Assembly: GCF_014648995.1 (NCBI RefSeq)
Contig: NZ_BMSE01000004.1
Coordinates: forward strand, 372,001-436,000
Source of the DNA: Streptomyces massasporeus
Lineage (GTDB): Bacteria; Actinomycetota; Actinomycetes; Streptomycetales; Streptomycetaceae
Length of the DNA: 64,000 bases
Direction: 5' to 3'
The translations under genes were made by a program, and so were the position numbers. Below are positions 15,945-25,100 of the stretch, one piece after another. Within the stretch, counting starts at the first letter, position 1. Each line of letters starts with the position of its first letter. Below the pieces are notes generated by a model. The model made no database searches and was not told the DNA's origin. It was given only the letters and a program-made list of their open reading frames with translations.

Positions 15945-17099
15945 GTGCTGCCGAGCACCGGACGTCATCGCAGGACCCGTACCCTCTCCATCGCCGCGGC
16001 CGTGGCCTGTGCCGCGGGGGCCGGCGGCGTCTACCTCGGGCTGTCGACCGGCGGTGCGCAGGCCGCCTCGACGACGGTCACCGTGTCCACCACCGCCCAG
16101 CTCGAACAGGCCGTGAAGAACGCCACCGCCGGCACCGTGATCCAGGTCCGCGGCGGCACCTACTACCCGACCGCCACCCTCAAGTCCACGGCGAACGGCA
16201 CCGGTTCCGCACCCATCACCCTGCGGGCCCACGGCGACGAGAAGGTGCGGATCGACGGGTCCAAGCTGCCCGCCGGCTCCTGGCTGGCCGGGATCTACGG
16301 CGACCACTGGACCGTCCAGGACCTGGCCTTCGTCAACTCCCCGGCCCAGGGATTCGTCGCCACGTCCTCGGTCGGCGGCGTCTTCAGGAACCTGGTCACC
16401 GCGGACAACGGCGACTCCGGCTTCACCCTGCGCGGCGACGGCACCACCGGCAACCTCGTGCAGAACGTGGACAGCCACGGCAACTACGACCGGGCCGGTC
16501 ACGGCCAGAACGCCGACGGCATCGCCGTCAAGTTCGGCTCCGGGACCGGGAACCGGATCACCGGAGCCCGGCTCTACGGCAACTCCGACGACGGCCTCGA
16601 CCTGTGGCAGTTCTCCTCCCCGGTCACCATCGAGCACTCCTGGGCGTTCGGCAACGGCGAGAACCGCTGGAACGACGCGGCCTTCGAGGGCAACGGCAAC
16701 GGCTTCAAGCTGGGCGGCGGGGGCGCGTCCGTCGCCCACGTCGTCGACAACAACGCTGCCTGGGACAACACGCTGCACGGCTTCACCGAGAACTCCAACA
16801 CCGGCGCCATCGCCCTGAACCGCAACACCGCGTACGCCAACGCCGAGAGCGGCTTCTACTTCGCGACCGGCACGGCCCGCCTCGGCAGGAACCTCGCCGT
16901 CGCCGACAAGGGCGGAGCGGCGAAACTCGGCTCCTCGACGGTCTCGGCCGGCAACACCTGGGACAGCGGCATCGCCACGCCGCCCTTCAGGTCGACGGAC
17001 GCGACCGGTGCGTACGGAGCGCGCCGGGCGGACGGCTCCCTGCCCGCGACGACGTTCCTGACGACCGGTTCCACGACCATCGGCTCGACGATGGACTGA
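15945..17099 (+). CDS. Secreted pectate lyase, family PL9
   Basis: A 384-residue paralogue of the protein at 11469. The GTG at 15945, behind AGGAAAGGAA, gives a basic N-terminus, a hydrophobic core and cleavage after GAQAA. The same PL9 signatures occur: GTVIQVRGGTYYPTATL, GDSGFTLRGDG, GQNADGIAVKFGSG, NSDDGLDLWQFSSPV and GNGFKLGG with the probable catalytic Lys. The C-terminus ends STTIGSTMD, nearly as in the paralogue (STSIGATMD). It is transcribed divergently from the tandem GH43 gene and is probably controlled separately from the main operon by the palindrome and hairpin upstream. Confidence 0.92.
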   Translation: MLPSTGRHRRTRTLSIAAAVACAAGAGGVYLGLSTGGAQAASTTVTVSTTAQLEQAVKNATAGTVIQVRGGTYYPTATLKSTANGTGSAPITLRAHGDEKVRIDGSKLPAGSWLAGIYGDHWTVQDLAFVNSPAQGFVATSSVGGVFRNLVTADNGDSGFTLRGDGTTGNLVQNVDSHGNYDRAGHGQNADGIAVKFGSGTGNRITGARLYGNSDDGLDLWQFSSPVTIEHSWAFGNGENRWNDAAFEGNGNGFKLGGGGASVAHVVDNNAAWDNTLHGFTENSNTGAIALNRNTAYANAESGFYFATGTARLGRNLAVADKGGAAKLGSSTVSAGNTWDSGIATPPFRSTDATGAYGARRADGSLPATTFLTTGSTTIGSTMD

Positions 17100-17147
17100 G
17101 GCCGCGCTCCCGCCGGGACGATGGACTGAGGCCGCGCTCCCGTCGGT
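17088..17147 (+). repeat. Tandem 30-bp duplication across the PL9 stop codon
   Basis: 17088-17117 is repeated at 17118-17147 with two mismatches. The unit contains the last sense codons and TGA (ATGGACTGA), so the second copy is a noncoding duplicate of the gene end, consistent with slippage or unequal crossover. Confidence 0.85.
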
Positions 17148-17152
17148 ACGAC

Positions 17153-17186
17153 GACGCCCCCGCCGGTGCGAAACGGCGGGGGCGTC
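17153..17186 (+). terminator. Rho-independent-like terminator of the second PL9 gene
   Basis: Thirteen bases (17153-17165) pair perfectly with 17174-17186 around an 8-base loop. The stem is almost all GC and no T-run follows, as is usual in Streptomyces. Confidence 0.75.
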
Positions 17187-17192
17187 CTGCCG

Positions 17193-17331
17193 ACCGGCCG
17201 AGGGGGGCTCGGCCGGTACCGTCCGGCCGTCCGGAGGGGGGCTCCGAAGGGCCGTGGTGCCAGGACGTCCGGCTGGGGGGCCGGACACCCGGCGTTCCGG
17301 TCGGCCCAAGGGGGGACGAGGGCCGACCGGA
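17193..17331. repeat. Cluster of four hairpins with G-rich loops
   Basis: Between convergent genes lie four further inverted repeats: 17193-17202 with 17208-17217 (10 bp, loop GGGGG); 17232-17236 with 17242-17246 (loop GGGGG, with an outer CGGCC/GGCCG pair); 17267-17273 with 17280-17286 (loop TGGGGG); and 17296-17307 with 17320-17331 (12 bp, G-rich loop). The rest of the interval to 17349 holds no gene. Confidence 0.7.
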
Positions 17332-17349
17332 GTCACAGGGGGGCGGGTC

Positions 17350-18183
17350 CTACTGGTAGCTGATGTCGGACGCCTTGAACGTGCAGCTCTTGCCGTCCGG
17401 ACCGGGCGGTGTCAGCTCCTTGGGCTCCTTGCCGGTGTTGTTGCCCTCGAAGCGCACACACGTCTTGATCTTCTTCTTGCCGTCGCCGTGGATGCGGATC
17501 TTCGACAGCGTCGCCGTGTCGCCGTAGTTGGCGTTCACCCCGACGATGGAGTTCATCGGCGCCGTCAGGTCGATGTCGCTGAGCACGATCGTGCGCTTGT
17601 ACTGCGTCTTGCAGTTGCCGCAGGAGCGGACCAGCTTGCCGGCGTTCTGCACCTGGAATCCGGACACGTTCAGCGTCCCGGCGCCGTTGAACTGCAGCAC
17701 CTTGTCGTCGGCGTTCTTCGCGCCGCCGCCGATCACCTTGTACACCGCGGAGGAGGACGTGCCCTTGAAGCTGGCCGCGTCCTCGCCGACGTCCGTCCAC
17801 CACACGTTCTGCAGCGTGCAACTGCCCTTGCAGTGCACACCGTCCGCCGCCGGGGTGCCGATGATGACGTTCTTGAGGACCGCGCCGTCCGCCAGCTCGA
17901 AGAGCGGGTCCTGACCCTCGTCCTGGCTGCCGCCGCCGAGCGCGCCGGTGCCGTAGAACATCTTCATCCCGCCGTCGCGCACACCGGAGACCGGGATGGT
18001 CTTGGACACGGGCGTCTTGCCCTTGTCCGTGGGCCAGGAGGACGCGGCGCCCGCCGTCGACAGCATCGACGTGGTGACGACCGCGGCACCCGTGATGCCG
18101 AACGCGGACACCGCGGCGATCACGGCCCGCCGCTTGGTGGCACTGCGGCGATGGCGGACGCGCTGTTCTGCTGGTGCAGTCAT
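17350..18183 (-). CDS. Secreted pectate lyase, family PL3
   Basis: A 277-residue lyase with a long basic N-terminus, a hydrophobic segment and cleavage after TAGAA. The compact beta-helix matches PL3: FYGTGALGGGSQDEGQDPLFELADGAVLKNVIIG, DGVHCKGSCTLQNVWWTDVGEDAASFKG and VQNAGKLVRSCGNCKTQYKRTI with paired cysteines. PL3 enzymes cleave low-methoxyl pectin by calcium-dependent beta-elimination at high pH. The gene lies 85 bases downstream of, and on the same strand as, the sigma-factor/membrane-protein pair, with no strong terminator between them, so it may be part of, or a target of, that regulatory unit. Confidence 0.93.
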   Translation of the reverse strand: MTAPAEQRVRHRRSATKRRAVIAAVSAFGITGAAVVTTSMLSTAGAASSWPTDKGKTPVSKTIPVSGVRDGGMKMFYGTGALGGGSQDEGQDPLFELADGAVLKNVIIGTPAADGVHCKGSCTLQNVWWTDVGEDAASFKGTSSSAVYKVIGGGAKNADDKVLQFNGAGTLNVSGFQVQNAGKLVRSCGNCKTQYKRTIVLSDIDLTAPMNSIVGVNANYGDTATLSKIRIHGDGKKKIKTCVRFEGNNTGKEPKELTPPGPDGKSCTFKASDISYQ

Positions 18184-18204
18184 GTACCGATTCCTCAGAT
18201 GGGT

Positions 18205-18233
18205 GGTGACTCTTGCGCGTTGTGGTGGTCACC
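18205..18233 (-). promoter_or_regulatory. Inverted repeat upstream of the PL3 gene
   Basis: GGTGAC at 18205-18210 and GTCACC at 18228-18233 form a perfect 6-bp inverted repeat with 17 bases between, 22 bases ahead of the PL3 start. It may be an operator or leader hairpin; no regulator is known. Confidence 0.35.
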
Positions 18234-18268
18234 GGTGAGGAAAGGGTTGCCGCCTCTCCAGGAATTTT

Positions 18269-19134
<866 letters not shown>

Positions 19135-19138
<4 letters not shown>

Positions 19139-19734
19139 CGGTCCCTCCCTCCGCCCTGGCCGGTGCGCACGCCCTCCACGGCGGGCGAGCAGCGGGGAGC
19201 GCCCAGCGCCGCGTGCATCCGTTGCGGCACCCCCGGCGTCCCCAGCAACCGCTGGAGTTCGGCCATCCCCTTGGAGGTCTGGCTCTTCACCGTACCGACC
19301 GACACACCCAGCGCCAGCGCGGTGTCCTTCTCCGACAGGTCGAACGCGTGCCGCAGCACCACACAGGCCCGCTTGCGGAACGGCAGCCCGCGCAACGCCT
19401 CCTGCACGTCGACCACACCCGCGACGTCCGGGTTCTCGGTGTTCTCCTCGCGCTGCGACCAGAACAGGGCGATGCGCCGCCGCTCGCGCACCGCGCTGCG
19501 GATGCGGGTCCGGGCCAGGTTGGCGACCACACCGCGCGCGTACGCGGCCGGATGGTCGGCCGCGCGCACCCGGTCCCAGCGGTGCCACAGCGCCAGCAAC
19601 GCGTCCGCCGCCAGGTCGTCGGCGGTGTCCGCCTCGCCCGTCAACAGATAGGCGAGGCGGGACAGTTCGGCGTAGTGGCGCTCGAAGAAGGCGTGGAACT
19701 CCGCGGAGGCGGCGTCGTCGACGACTGTGCCCAC
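19135..19734 (-). CDS. SigE-family RNA polymerase sigma factor (ECF type)
   Basis: A 199-residue group IV sigma factor. The GTG start is preceded by GAGAGGAGG. Region 2 is seen in EFHAFFERHYAELSRLAYLLTGEADTADDLAADALLALWHRW and region 4 in LPFRKRACVVLRHAFDLSEKDTALALGVSVGTVKSQTSKGMAELQRLL, a helix-turn-helix for -35 recognition. It directs transcription of a special promoter set. The membrane-protein gene overlaps its stop, and PL3 follows on the same strand, so its regulon may include pectinase or surface genes. The opposite neighbour is the purine permease, read divergently. Confidence 0.92.
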
Positions 19735-19789
19735 GGGCGACCTCCTCTCGCAGCGGCTGCGGGCACTCCCGGCCGGGGCACCCTGTGGC

Positions 19790-19805
19790 TGTCATGTAGA
19801 TGACA
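19790..19805. promoter_or_regulatory. Inverted repeat TGTCAT-N4-ATGACA
   Basis: A perfect 6+6 inverted repeat lies 56 bases upstream of the sigma-factor start in the divergent region. It is a candidate operator for the sigma gene. Confidence 0.4.
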
Positions 19806-19909
19806 TGTGATCATCCGGGGGAGGCCCGGACGAGATCGGGAAGCGTAGCAGCGATCGTCGGATGGTTCGTACGGAGCTTCGAACGTCGTATGGCAGGCCG
19901 GACTTCGAT

Positions 19910-19942
19910 TTCGTAACACGAAGAACACCTGAACGTGGTTCA
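19910..19942. promoter_or_regulatory. Two small inverted repeats upstream of the purine permease
   Basis: TTCGT-AAC-ACGAA (19910-19922) and TGAAC-GTG-GTTCA (19930-19942) have the same 5-3-5 layout, with centres 20 bases apart. They lie 63-95 bases before the permease ATG and could bind a dimeric regulator twice on one DNA face. Confidence 0.4.
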
Positions 19943-20004
19943 ACGCGACGAAAATCCAGCCAGCACCCGCACACCGATCACCCAGGCATCTAGGAGCACG
20001 CGCC

Positions 20005-21462
20005 ATGTCCGAATCGCAGAAGGTGGCCGACCGGTCCGACGCCGCGCCACCGGCGGCGAACAGCGTCGACCGGTTCTTCAAGATCTCCGAGCGGGGGTCC
20101 ACCTTCGGCCGTGAGATACGCGGCGGCTTCGCCACGTTCTTCACGATGGCCTACATCCTTGTCCTGAATCCCATCATCCTGGGCAGCGCGAAGGACAAGT
20201 TCGGGCACCAGCTGGACGCCGTCCAGCTCACCACCGCCACCGCCCTGGTGGCCGCGGTCATGACGATCATCATGGGCGTCGGCGGCAACCTGCCCCTGGC
20301 GCTCGCCGCCGGACTCGGCCTGAACGCCGTCGTCGCCTTCCAGATCGCCCCGCTCATGAGCTGGGACGACGCGATGGGCCTGATCGTCCTCGAAGGCCTG
20401 CTGATCTGCGTGCTGGTGGTGACCGGTCTGCGCGAGGCCGTCATGCACGCGATACCCCAGCCGCTCAAGCAGGCGATCAGCGTCGGCATCGGCCTGTTCA
20501 TCGCCTTCATCGGCTTCGTCGACGCCGGGTTCGTCAGCCGCATCCCGGACGCCGCCAACACCACCGTCCCCGTTCAGCTGGGCGGCACCGGCTCCCTCGC
20601 CGGCTGGCCGATGCTGGTCTTCTGTCTCGGTGTGCTGCTGACGATCGGACTGCTCGCCCGCAAGGTCAAGGGCGCCATCCTCATCAGCATCGTCACCATG
20701 ACCGCGCTGGCGATCGTGATCAACTCCCTCGCCGACATCAAGTCCTGGGGCCTGACGACGCCCTCCTGGCCGGACAACCTCGTCGACGCCCCCGACTTCG
20801 GCCTCATCGGTGACTTCGACCTGTTCGGCGCCTTCAGCGCTCCCGGCGTCGGCGTCATCACCGTGGTCCTGCTGATCTTCACGCTGATCCTGTCCGACTT
20901 CTTCGACACCATGGGCACGGTCGTCGGCATCAGCGCCGAGGCCGGCCTGCTCGACGAGGACGGCAAGGTCCCGAACCTCGGCCGGGTGCTGCTCATCGAC
21001 GGTGCCGCCGCCGTCGCGGGCGGCGCGGCCTCCGCCTCCTCGGCGACCTCCTACATCGAGTCCGCGGCCGGTGTCGGCGAGGGCTCGCGCACCGGCTTCT
21101 CCAACCTCGTCACCGGCGGCCTGTTCGGCCTCGCGCTGTTCCTGACCCCGCTGCTCACCATCGTCCCGCTGCAGGCGGCCGCCCCGGCCCTGGTCGCCGT
21201 CGGCTTCCTGATGATGACCCAGGTCAAGCACATCGACTGGGACCGCTACGACATCGCCATCCCCGCGTTCCTCACCATCGCCGTGATGCCGTTCACCTAC
21301 TCCATCACCAACGGCATCGGGGCCGGCTTCCTCGCCTACGTCGTCATCAAGACCGTCCTCGGCAAGGCCAAGGAGGTCCACTGGCTGCTGTGGGGGACCT
21401 CGGCGCTGTTCCTCGTGTACTTCGCCATCGACCCGATCGAGCAGCTGCTGGGAGCGAAGTGA
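20005..21462 (+). CDS. NCS2-family purine permease (AzgA-like)
   Basis: A 485-residue polytopic membrane protein. The ATG at 20005 follows TAGGAG. It matches the adenine/guanine/hypoxanthine proton symporter group: FFTMAYILVLNPIIL near the N-terminus, AAGLGLNAVVAFQI, LSDFFDTMGTVVGI and SATSYIESAAGVGEGSRTGFSNLVTGG, the motifs that line the NCS2 substrate site. About 12-14 membrane segments are visible. It probably imports purine bases such as adenine or hypoxanthine. It is monocistronic: a strong terminator follows, and the upstream gene is divergent. Confidence 0.92.
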   Translation: MSESQKVADRSDAAPPAANSVDRFFKISERGSTFGREIRGGFATFFTMAYILVLNPIILGSAKDKFGHQLDAVQLTTATALVAAVMTIIMGVGGNLPLALAAGLGLNAVVAFQIAPLMSWDDAMGLIVLEGLLICVLVVTGLREAVMHAIPQPLKQAISVGIGLFIAFIGFVDAGFVSRIPDAANTTVPVQLGGTGSLAGWPMLVFCLGVLLTIGLLARKVKGAILISIVTMTALAIVINSLADIKSWGLTTPSWPDNLVDAPDFGLIGDFDLFGAFSAPGVGVITVVLLIFTLILSDFFDTMGTVVGISAEAGLLDEDGKVPNLGRVLLIDGAAAVAGGAASASSATSYIESAAGVGEGSRTGFSNLVTGGLFGLALFLTPLLTIVPLQAAAPALVAVGFLMMTQVKHIDWDRYDIAIPAFLTIAVMPFTYSITNGIGAGFLAYVVIKTVLGKAKEVHWLLWGTSALFLVYFAIDPIEQLLGAK

Positions 21463-21485
21463 CGCCGAGCGCGCGCTGACACGAG

Positions 21486-21521
21486 GACGGGCCGCCCCCG
21501 GGGGGAAGGGGGCGGCCCGTC
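21486..21521. terminator. Bidirectional terminator between permease and PBP genes
   Basis: Fourteen bases (21486-21499) pair perfectly with 21508-21521 around an 8-base loop, and a 12-base palindrome GTCTGTACAGAC follows at 21524-21535. It separates two convergent genes. Confidence 0.8.
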
Positions 21522-21569
21522 TCGTCTGTACAGACGGCGTATTGGCGGCTGAGGTTCAGTGGCGCAGGC

Positions 21570-23027
21570 TCAGTCCTTCAGCGCCGCCTGCATCATGGCC
21601 TTGGCGACCGGCGCCGCCAGGCCGTTGCCGCTGACCTCCGAGCGGGCCGCGTCCGACTGCTCGACCATGACCGCCACGGCGACCTCCTTGCCCGACGAGT
21701 CGGACTTGCCGTACGAGGTGAACCAGGCGTACGGCACCTGGCTGTTGTTCTCGCCGTGCTGGGCCGTGCCCGTCTTGCCGCCCACGGTCGCGCCCGGGAC
21801 CTTGGCGTTCGTGCCCGTGCCCTTGTTCACGACCGTCTCCATCGCCGACTGCAACTGCTCGGCGGTCGAGGAACTGACGATCTCCTTCGTGCCCGCGTCG
21901 TCGTCGTAGTCCTCCAGCACATCACCGCCGCTGTCGGTGATCTGCGAGACCATGTGAGGCGACACCAGCTTGCCGCCGTTGGCGATGGCCGCCGACACCA
22001 TGGCCATCTGCAGCGGGGTGGCCGTGACGTCGAACTGGCCGATGCCCGTCAGGGCCGTCTGCGACGGGTCCATGTCCGACGGGTACACGCTCGTGTAGGC
22101 CCGGACCGGCACATCCAGCTTGTCGTCGTTGAAGCCGAACTTCTCGGCCATCGCCTTCACCTTGTCCTGGCCCAGCTTCACGGCCATCTTGGCGAAGACG
22201 TTGTTGCACGAGTACTCCAGTGCCGTGCGGATGGTCGCGTTGGTGCAGGGCGCGTTCGGGTTCTCGTTCGTCAGGTCCCGGCTGGTGCCCGGCAGCGTGT
22301 ACGGGTCCGGGCTGTCCGTCCGCTCGTCCACCGACGAGTACAGCCCGTCCTCCAGCGCGGCCGCCGCCACGACCAGCTTGAACGTCGAACCGGGCGGCAG
22401 CGGCTGCCGCAGCGCACGGTTGACCAGCGGCTTCTCCGGGTCCGAGGTGAGCTTCTGCCAGGCGGAGCCCGCGGTGTTGGCGTCGGTCAGCGAGGAGGGG
22501 TCGTACGACGGCGTCGACACGACCGCGAGGATCTTCCCGGTCTTCGGGTCGACGGCGACGGCACCGCCCTTCTTGTCGCCGAGCGCCTCGTAGGCGGCCT
22601 TCTGCACGTCCGGGTCGATGGTCGTGACCACGTTGCCCGGCTCGGCCCGCTCGTTGGTGAGCGTGTCCATCACGGACTTCAGCCGGCTGTCCGTGCCGTT
22701 GAGCAGGTCGCTGTAGATGCCCTCCAGCTGGGTCGGGGCGTACGCCTGCGACGCGTACCCCGTCACCGCCGCATACAGCGCGCCGTCGGTGTACGTCCGC
22801 TTGTACGTGAGGTCGCTCTTCTTCGTCGGCGTCGAGCCGGTCACCGACCGGCCGCCCACGATGATGTTCCCGAGCGGCGCCGAGTACGTCTCGATCGCGT
22901 TCCGCCGGTTGTCCTTGTCGTCTGCCAGCGCCTGGCCGTCGTAGAACTGCACCCAGGTCGCCCTGACCAGCAGAGCGAGCACCAGGAGCAGCGAGAAGAC
23001 CGACGCGCGCCTGATCGTCTTGTTCAT
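21570..23027 (-). CDS. Class B penicillin-binding protein (transpeptidase)
   Basis: About 485 residues from the family-typical start MNKTIRRASVF at 23027; an earlier GTG at 23051 is possible. One N-terminal membrane helix anchors an extracellular dimerisation domain and a C-terminal transpeptidase with PPGSTFKL (Ser nucleophile), YSCNN (SxN motif) and GGKTGTAQ. It cross-links peptidoglycan and resembles actinobacterial PbpA, but no rodA/ftsW-type glycosyltransferase gene is next to it, so it is probably an accessory paralogue. No good ribosome site precedes either start. It is convergent with the permease and may follow the response-regulator gene as part of that transcript (76-base gap). Confidence 0.92.
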   Translation of the reverse strand: MNKTIRRASVFSLLLVLALLVRATWVQFYDGQALADDKDNRRNAIETYSAPLGNIIVGGRSVTGSTPTKKSDLTYKRTYTDGALYAAVTGYASQAYAPTQLEGIYSDLLNGTDSRLKSVMDTLTNERAEPGNVVTTIDPDVQKAAYEALGDKKGGAVAVDPKTGKILAVVSTPSYDPSSLTDANTAGSAWQKLTSDPEKPLVNRALRQPLPPGSTFKLVVAAAALEDGLYSSVDERTDSPDPYTLPGTSRDLTNENPNAPCTNATIRTALEYSCNNVFAKMAVKLGQDKVKAMAEKFGFNDDKLDVPVRAYTSVYPSDMDPSQTALTGIGQFDVTATPLQMAMVSAAIANGGKLVSPHMVSQITDSGGDVLEDYDDDAGTKEIVSSSTAEQLQSAMETVVNKGTGTNAKVPGATVGGKTGTAQHGENNSQVPYAWFTSYGKSDSSGKEVAVAVMVEQSDAARSEVSGNGLAAPVAKAMMQAALKD

Positions 23028-23103
23028 TTCGCACTGGAGGACGAGCCACACCGGGCGGATCGTTCCCGTCCGTCCTGGTTTCTCATCCGGCGGGGCGGTT
23101 TTC

Positions 23104-23766
23104 TCATCCGCCGTTCAGAAAGCCGGCCTCGTACGCGGCGATCACCGCCTGCGTGCGGTCCCGGGTGCCGGTCTTGGCCAGGACCGCCGCGACGTGGGAC
23201 TTCACCGTGGCCGGGCCGACCTCCATCAGACGGGCGATCTCCGCGTTGGTCAGACCCCGCGCCATGTGCCGCAGCACCTCCCTCTCGCGCCCCGTGAGCT
23301 TCGCCACCCACGCGGGCGGTGCCGGGCGCGCCCGGGCGTGCTCGGCCGCCAGGGTGCGCAGGGCCGCCGGGAACAGCAGGCTGTCGCTGCGCGCCACCAG
23401 CCGGACCGCCTGTACGAGCGCGTCGGCGTCCGCCCGCTTCAGCAGGAACCCGGCGGCTCCGGCCCGCAGCGCGTCGTACACGTAGGAGTCGTTCTCGAAC
23501 GTCGTCACCACGACGATCCGCGGCGGATCGTCCAGCGTGGCGAGGATCTGCTCGGTGGCGCGGATCCCGTCGGTCTCCGGCATCCGCACGTCCATGAGGA
23601 CGACGTCCGGCCGCAGCTCCCGGACGACCGAGACCGCCTCGGCGCCGGTGGCCGCCTCGCCCACCACGTCCAGGTCGGGCTCGGCGCAGAGGATGGCGCG
23701 CAGCGCGGTGCGCACCATGCGCTCGTCGTCGGCGAGCACGACACGGATCGGGGCCGGGCGGTTCAT
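23104..23766 (-). CDS. NarL/LuxR-family response regulator
   Basis: A 220-residue two-component regulator. The receiver domain has the acidic pair ADDE near residue 13, phospho-acceptor Asp in VVLMDVRMPETDG, Thr in VVVTTFE and Lys in FLLKRADADAL. The C-terminal LuxR-type helix-turn-helix is LTGREREVLRHMARGLTNAEIARLMEVGPATVKSHVAAVLAKTGTRDRTQAV. The ATG overlaps the kinase stop (ATGA), so the pair is translated together. The target genes are unknown; the adjoining PBP and membrane protein are the nearest candidates. Confidence 0.95.
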   Translation of the reverse strand: MNRPAPIRVVLADDERMVRTALRAILCAEPDLDVVGEAATGAEAVSVVRELRPDVVLMDVRMPETDGIRATEQILATLDDPPRIVVVTTFENDSYVYDALRAGAAGFLLKRADADALVQAVRLVARSDSLLFPAALRTLAAEHARARPAPPAWVAKLTGREREVLRHMARGLTNAEIARLMEVGPATVKSHVAAVLAKTGTRDRTQAVIAAYEAGFLNGG

Positions 23767-25100
23767 GCGGGTCCTTTCATCGGCAGGCGTGCGTGCAGCC
23801 GCCAGGTCTGCGCCGGAGTCGGTCCGGCTGTCGTGGTGCTGCCTTGGGGTGGTGTCGCGGTCGGTCCGGCTGTCGTGGTGCTGCCCGGCCGGGGTGCCGC
23901 GGCCGGTCCGGCCGTCGCCGTGCCGCCCAGCAGCCTGGCCCGGTCCGCGATGCCCCGCAGTCCGTGGCCGCCACCGGTGCGGGAGGGCGCGGGGCCGGTG
24001 ACCGGGTTCTCCACGGTGATCTCCAGCTCCCCGTCCGTCACCGCGATCCGCACGTCCACGGCCGCCCGCTCACCGGCGTGCTTGAGGGCGTTGCTCAGCC
24101 CCTCCTGCACGATGCGGTAGGCCTCCCGGGACAGCAGTGGGGGCAGTGCCTCCGGGTCGGCGTCCACGGTGGCGCTCACCCGCTGACCGCCCGCCCGGGT
24201 ACGCCGCAGCAGCCTGTCGAGGTCGGCGGCGAGGGTGGGCGCCGGAGCCGTGCCGGGGGCGTCGCCCTCACGCAACACGCCCAGCACGGCGTCGAGTTCA
24301 CCGACCGTGCGCCGGGTCGTGTCCTCGATCGCGGCGAGGGCCTCGCGGACGAACTCCGGGTCGGAGTCGAGGACCCGGCGGGCCGCGCTCGCCTGGAGCG
24401 TGACCGCGCTCAGGGCGTGGCCGACGGAGTCGTGCAGCTCCCGCGCCAGCCGGTTGCGCACGGCCAGGTCGGCCGCGCGGGCCTCGGCGGCGGCGAGCCG
24501 CTCCCGGGGCGTGGGGCCGAGCAGCAGCGGCGCCCAGCGGGCCAGCAGCGCACCGCAGCCGGCCGCGCAGCCGGCGAGGGCCGCGAGCGACAGCACGCCC
24601 GCGACCGGGGCGAGCGCCAACACCCAGGCGTGGTCGAAGACTTCGGGCAGTCCGAGCCGGCTGCCGAGCAGCCCCGAGAGGACCGGCAGCACGATCAGCG
24701 TGGCGGCGAACGGCGGCAGCGCCAGCGACATCCCCGCGATGATCCCGCCGAACCCGAGATGCAGCGTGAACCAGGCGGCCGTACGGCCCTTCTCGCCCCG
24801 CGTGCGTGCGGGCCCGAGGGCGAGCCGGTCCGTGTCCACCCCGCACAGCCAGCGCACCGCTGCCGACTCCAGCGGCCGGGTCAGCGGGAACAGCGAGGTG
24901 ACGGCCGCGAGCGGCAGGCCCACGGCGAACGAGCCGAGTTGGAGGGGGAGGGAGCCGAAGACGTCCGACGAGCCGGTGACCGGGCCGACGACCACCGAAC
25001 CGACCAGGACGTACGGCATGGCCAGCGCACCGCCGAGGATCAGATGGATCCAGCGCAGCCGCGCCCGCCGGCCGAACAGCGACCGGGCGACCGTGCTCAC
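23763..25100 (-). CDS. Two-component sensor histidine kinase (NarL-partner type)
   Basis: About 445 residues. The GTG at 25100 overlaps the stop of the membrane-protein gene (GTGA), which fits coupling better than the longer Arg/Pro-rich frame upstream. About five or six hydrophobic helices fill residues 15-215. The HisKA_3 dimerisation helix carries the phosphorylated His in RELHDSVGHALSAVTLQAS, and the ATPase domain shows EGLSNALKHAG and GGHGLRGIADRARLLGG. After the last Gly box there is an insertion with two GSTTTAGPT repeats before the final strand TWRLHARLP, encoded by a 42-bp tandem repeat. It phosphorylates the adjacent regulator; the stimulus is unknown. Confidence 0.92.
   Translation of the reverse strand: MSTVARSLFGRRARLRWIHLILGGALAMPYVLVGSVVVGPVTGSSDVFGSLPLQLGSFAVGLPLAAVTSLFPLTRPLESAAVRWLCGVDTDRLALGPARTRGEKGRTAAWFTLHLGFGGIIAGMSLALPPFAATLIVLPVLSGLLGSRLGLPEVFDHAWVLALAPVAGVLSLAALAGCAAGCGALLARWAPLLLGPTPRERLAAAEARAADLAVRNRLARELHDSVGHALSAVTLQASAARRVLDSDPEFVREALAAIEDTTRRTVGELDAVLGVLREGDAPGTAPAPTLAADLDRLLRRTRAGGQRVSATVDADPEALPPLLSREAYRIVQEGLSNALKHAGERAAVDVRIAVTDGELEITVENPVTGPAPSRTGGGHGLRGIADRARLLGGTATAGPAAAPRPGSTTTAGPTATPPQGSTTTAGPTPAQTWRLHARLPMKGPA
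23818..23927. repeat. 42-bp tandem repeat inside the histidine kinase gene
   Basis: Units at 23818-23859 and 23860-23901 are nearly identical, and a partial third at 23902-23927 is more diverged. Because 42 is divisible by 3 the reading frame is kept, giving 14-residue repeats near the C-terminus of the kinase. Confidence 0.85.
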
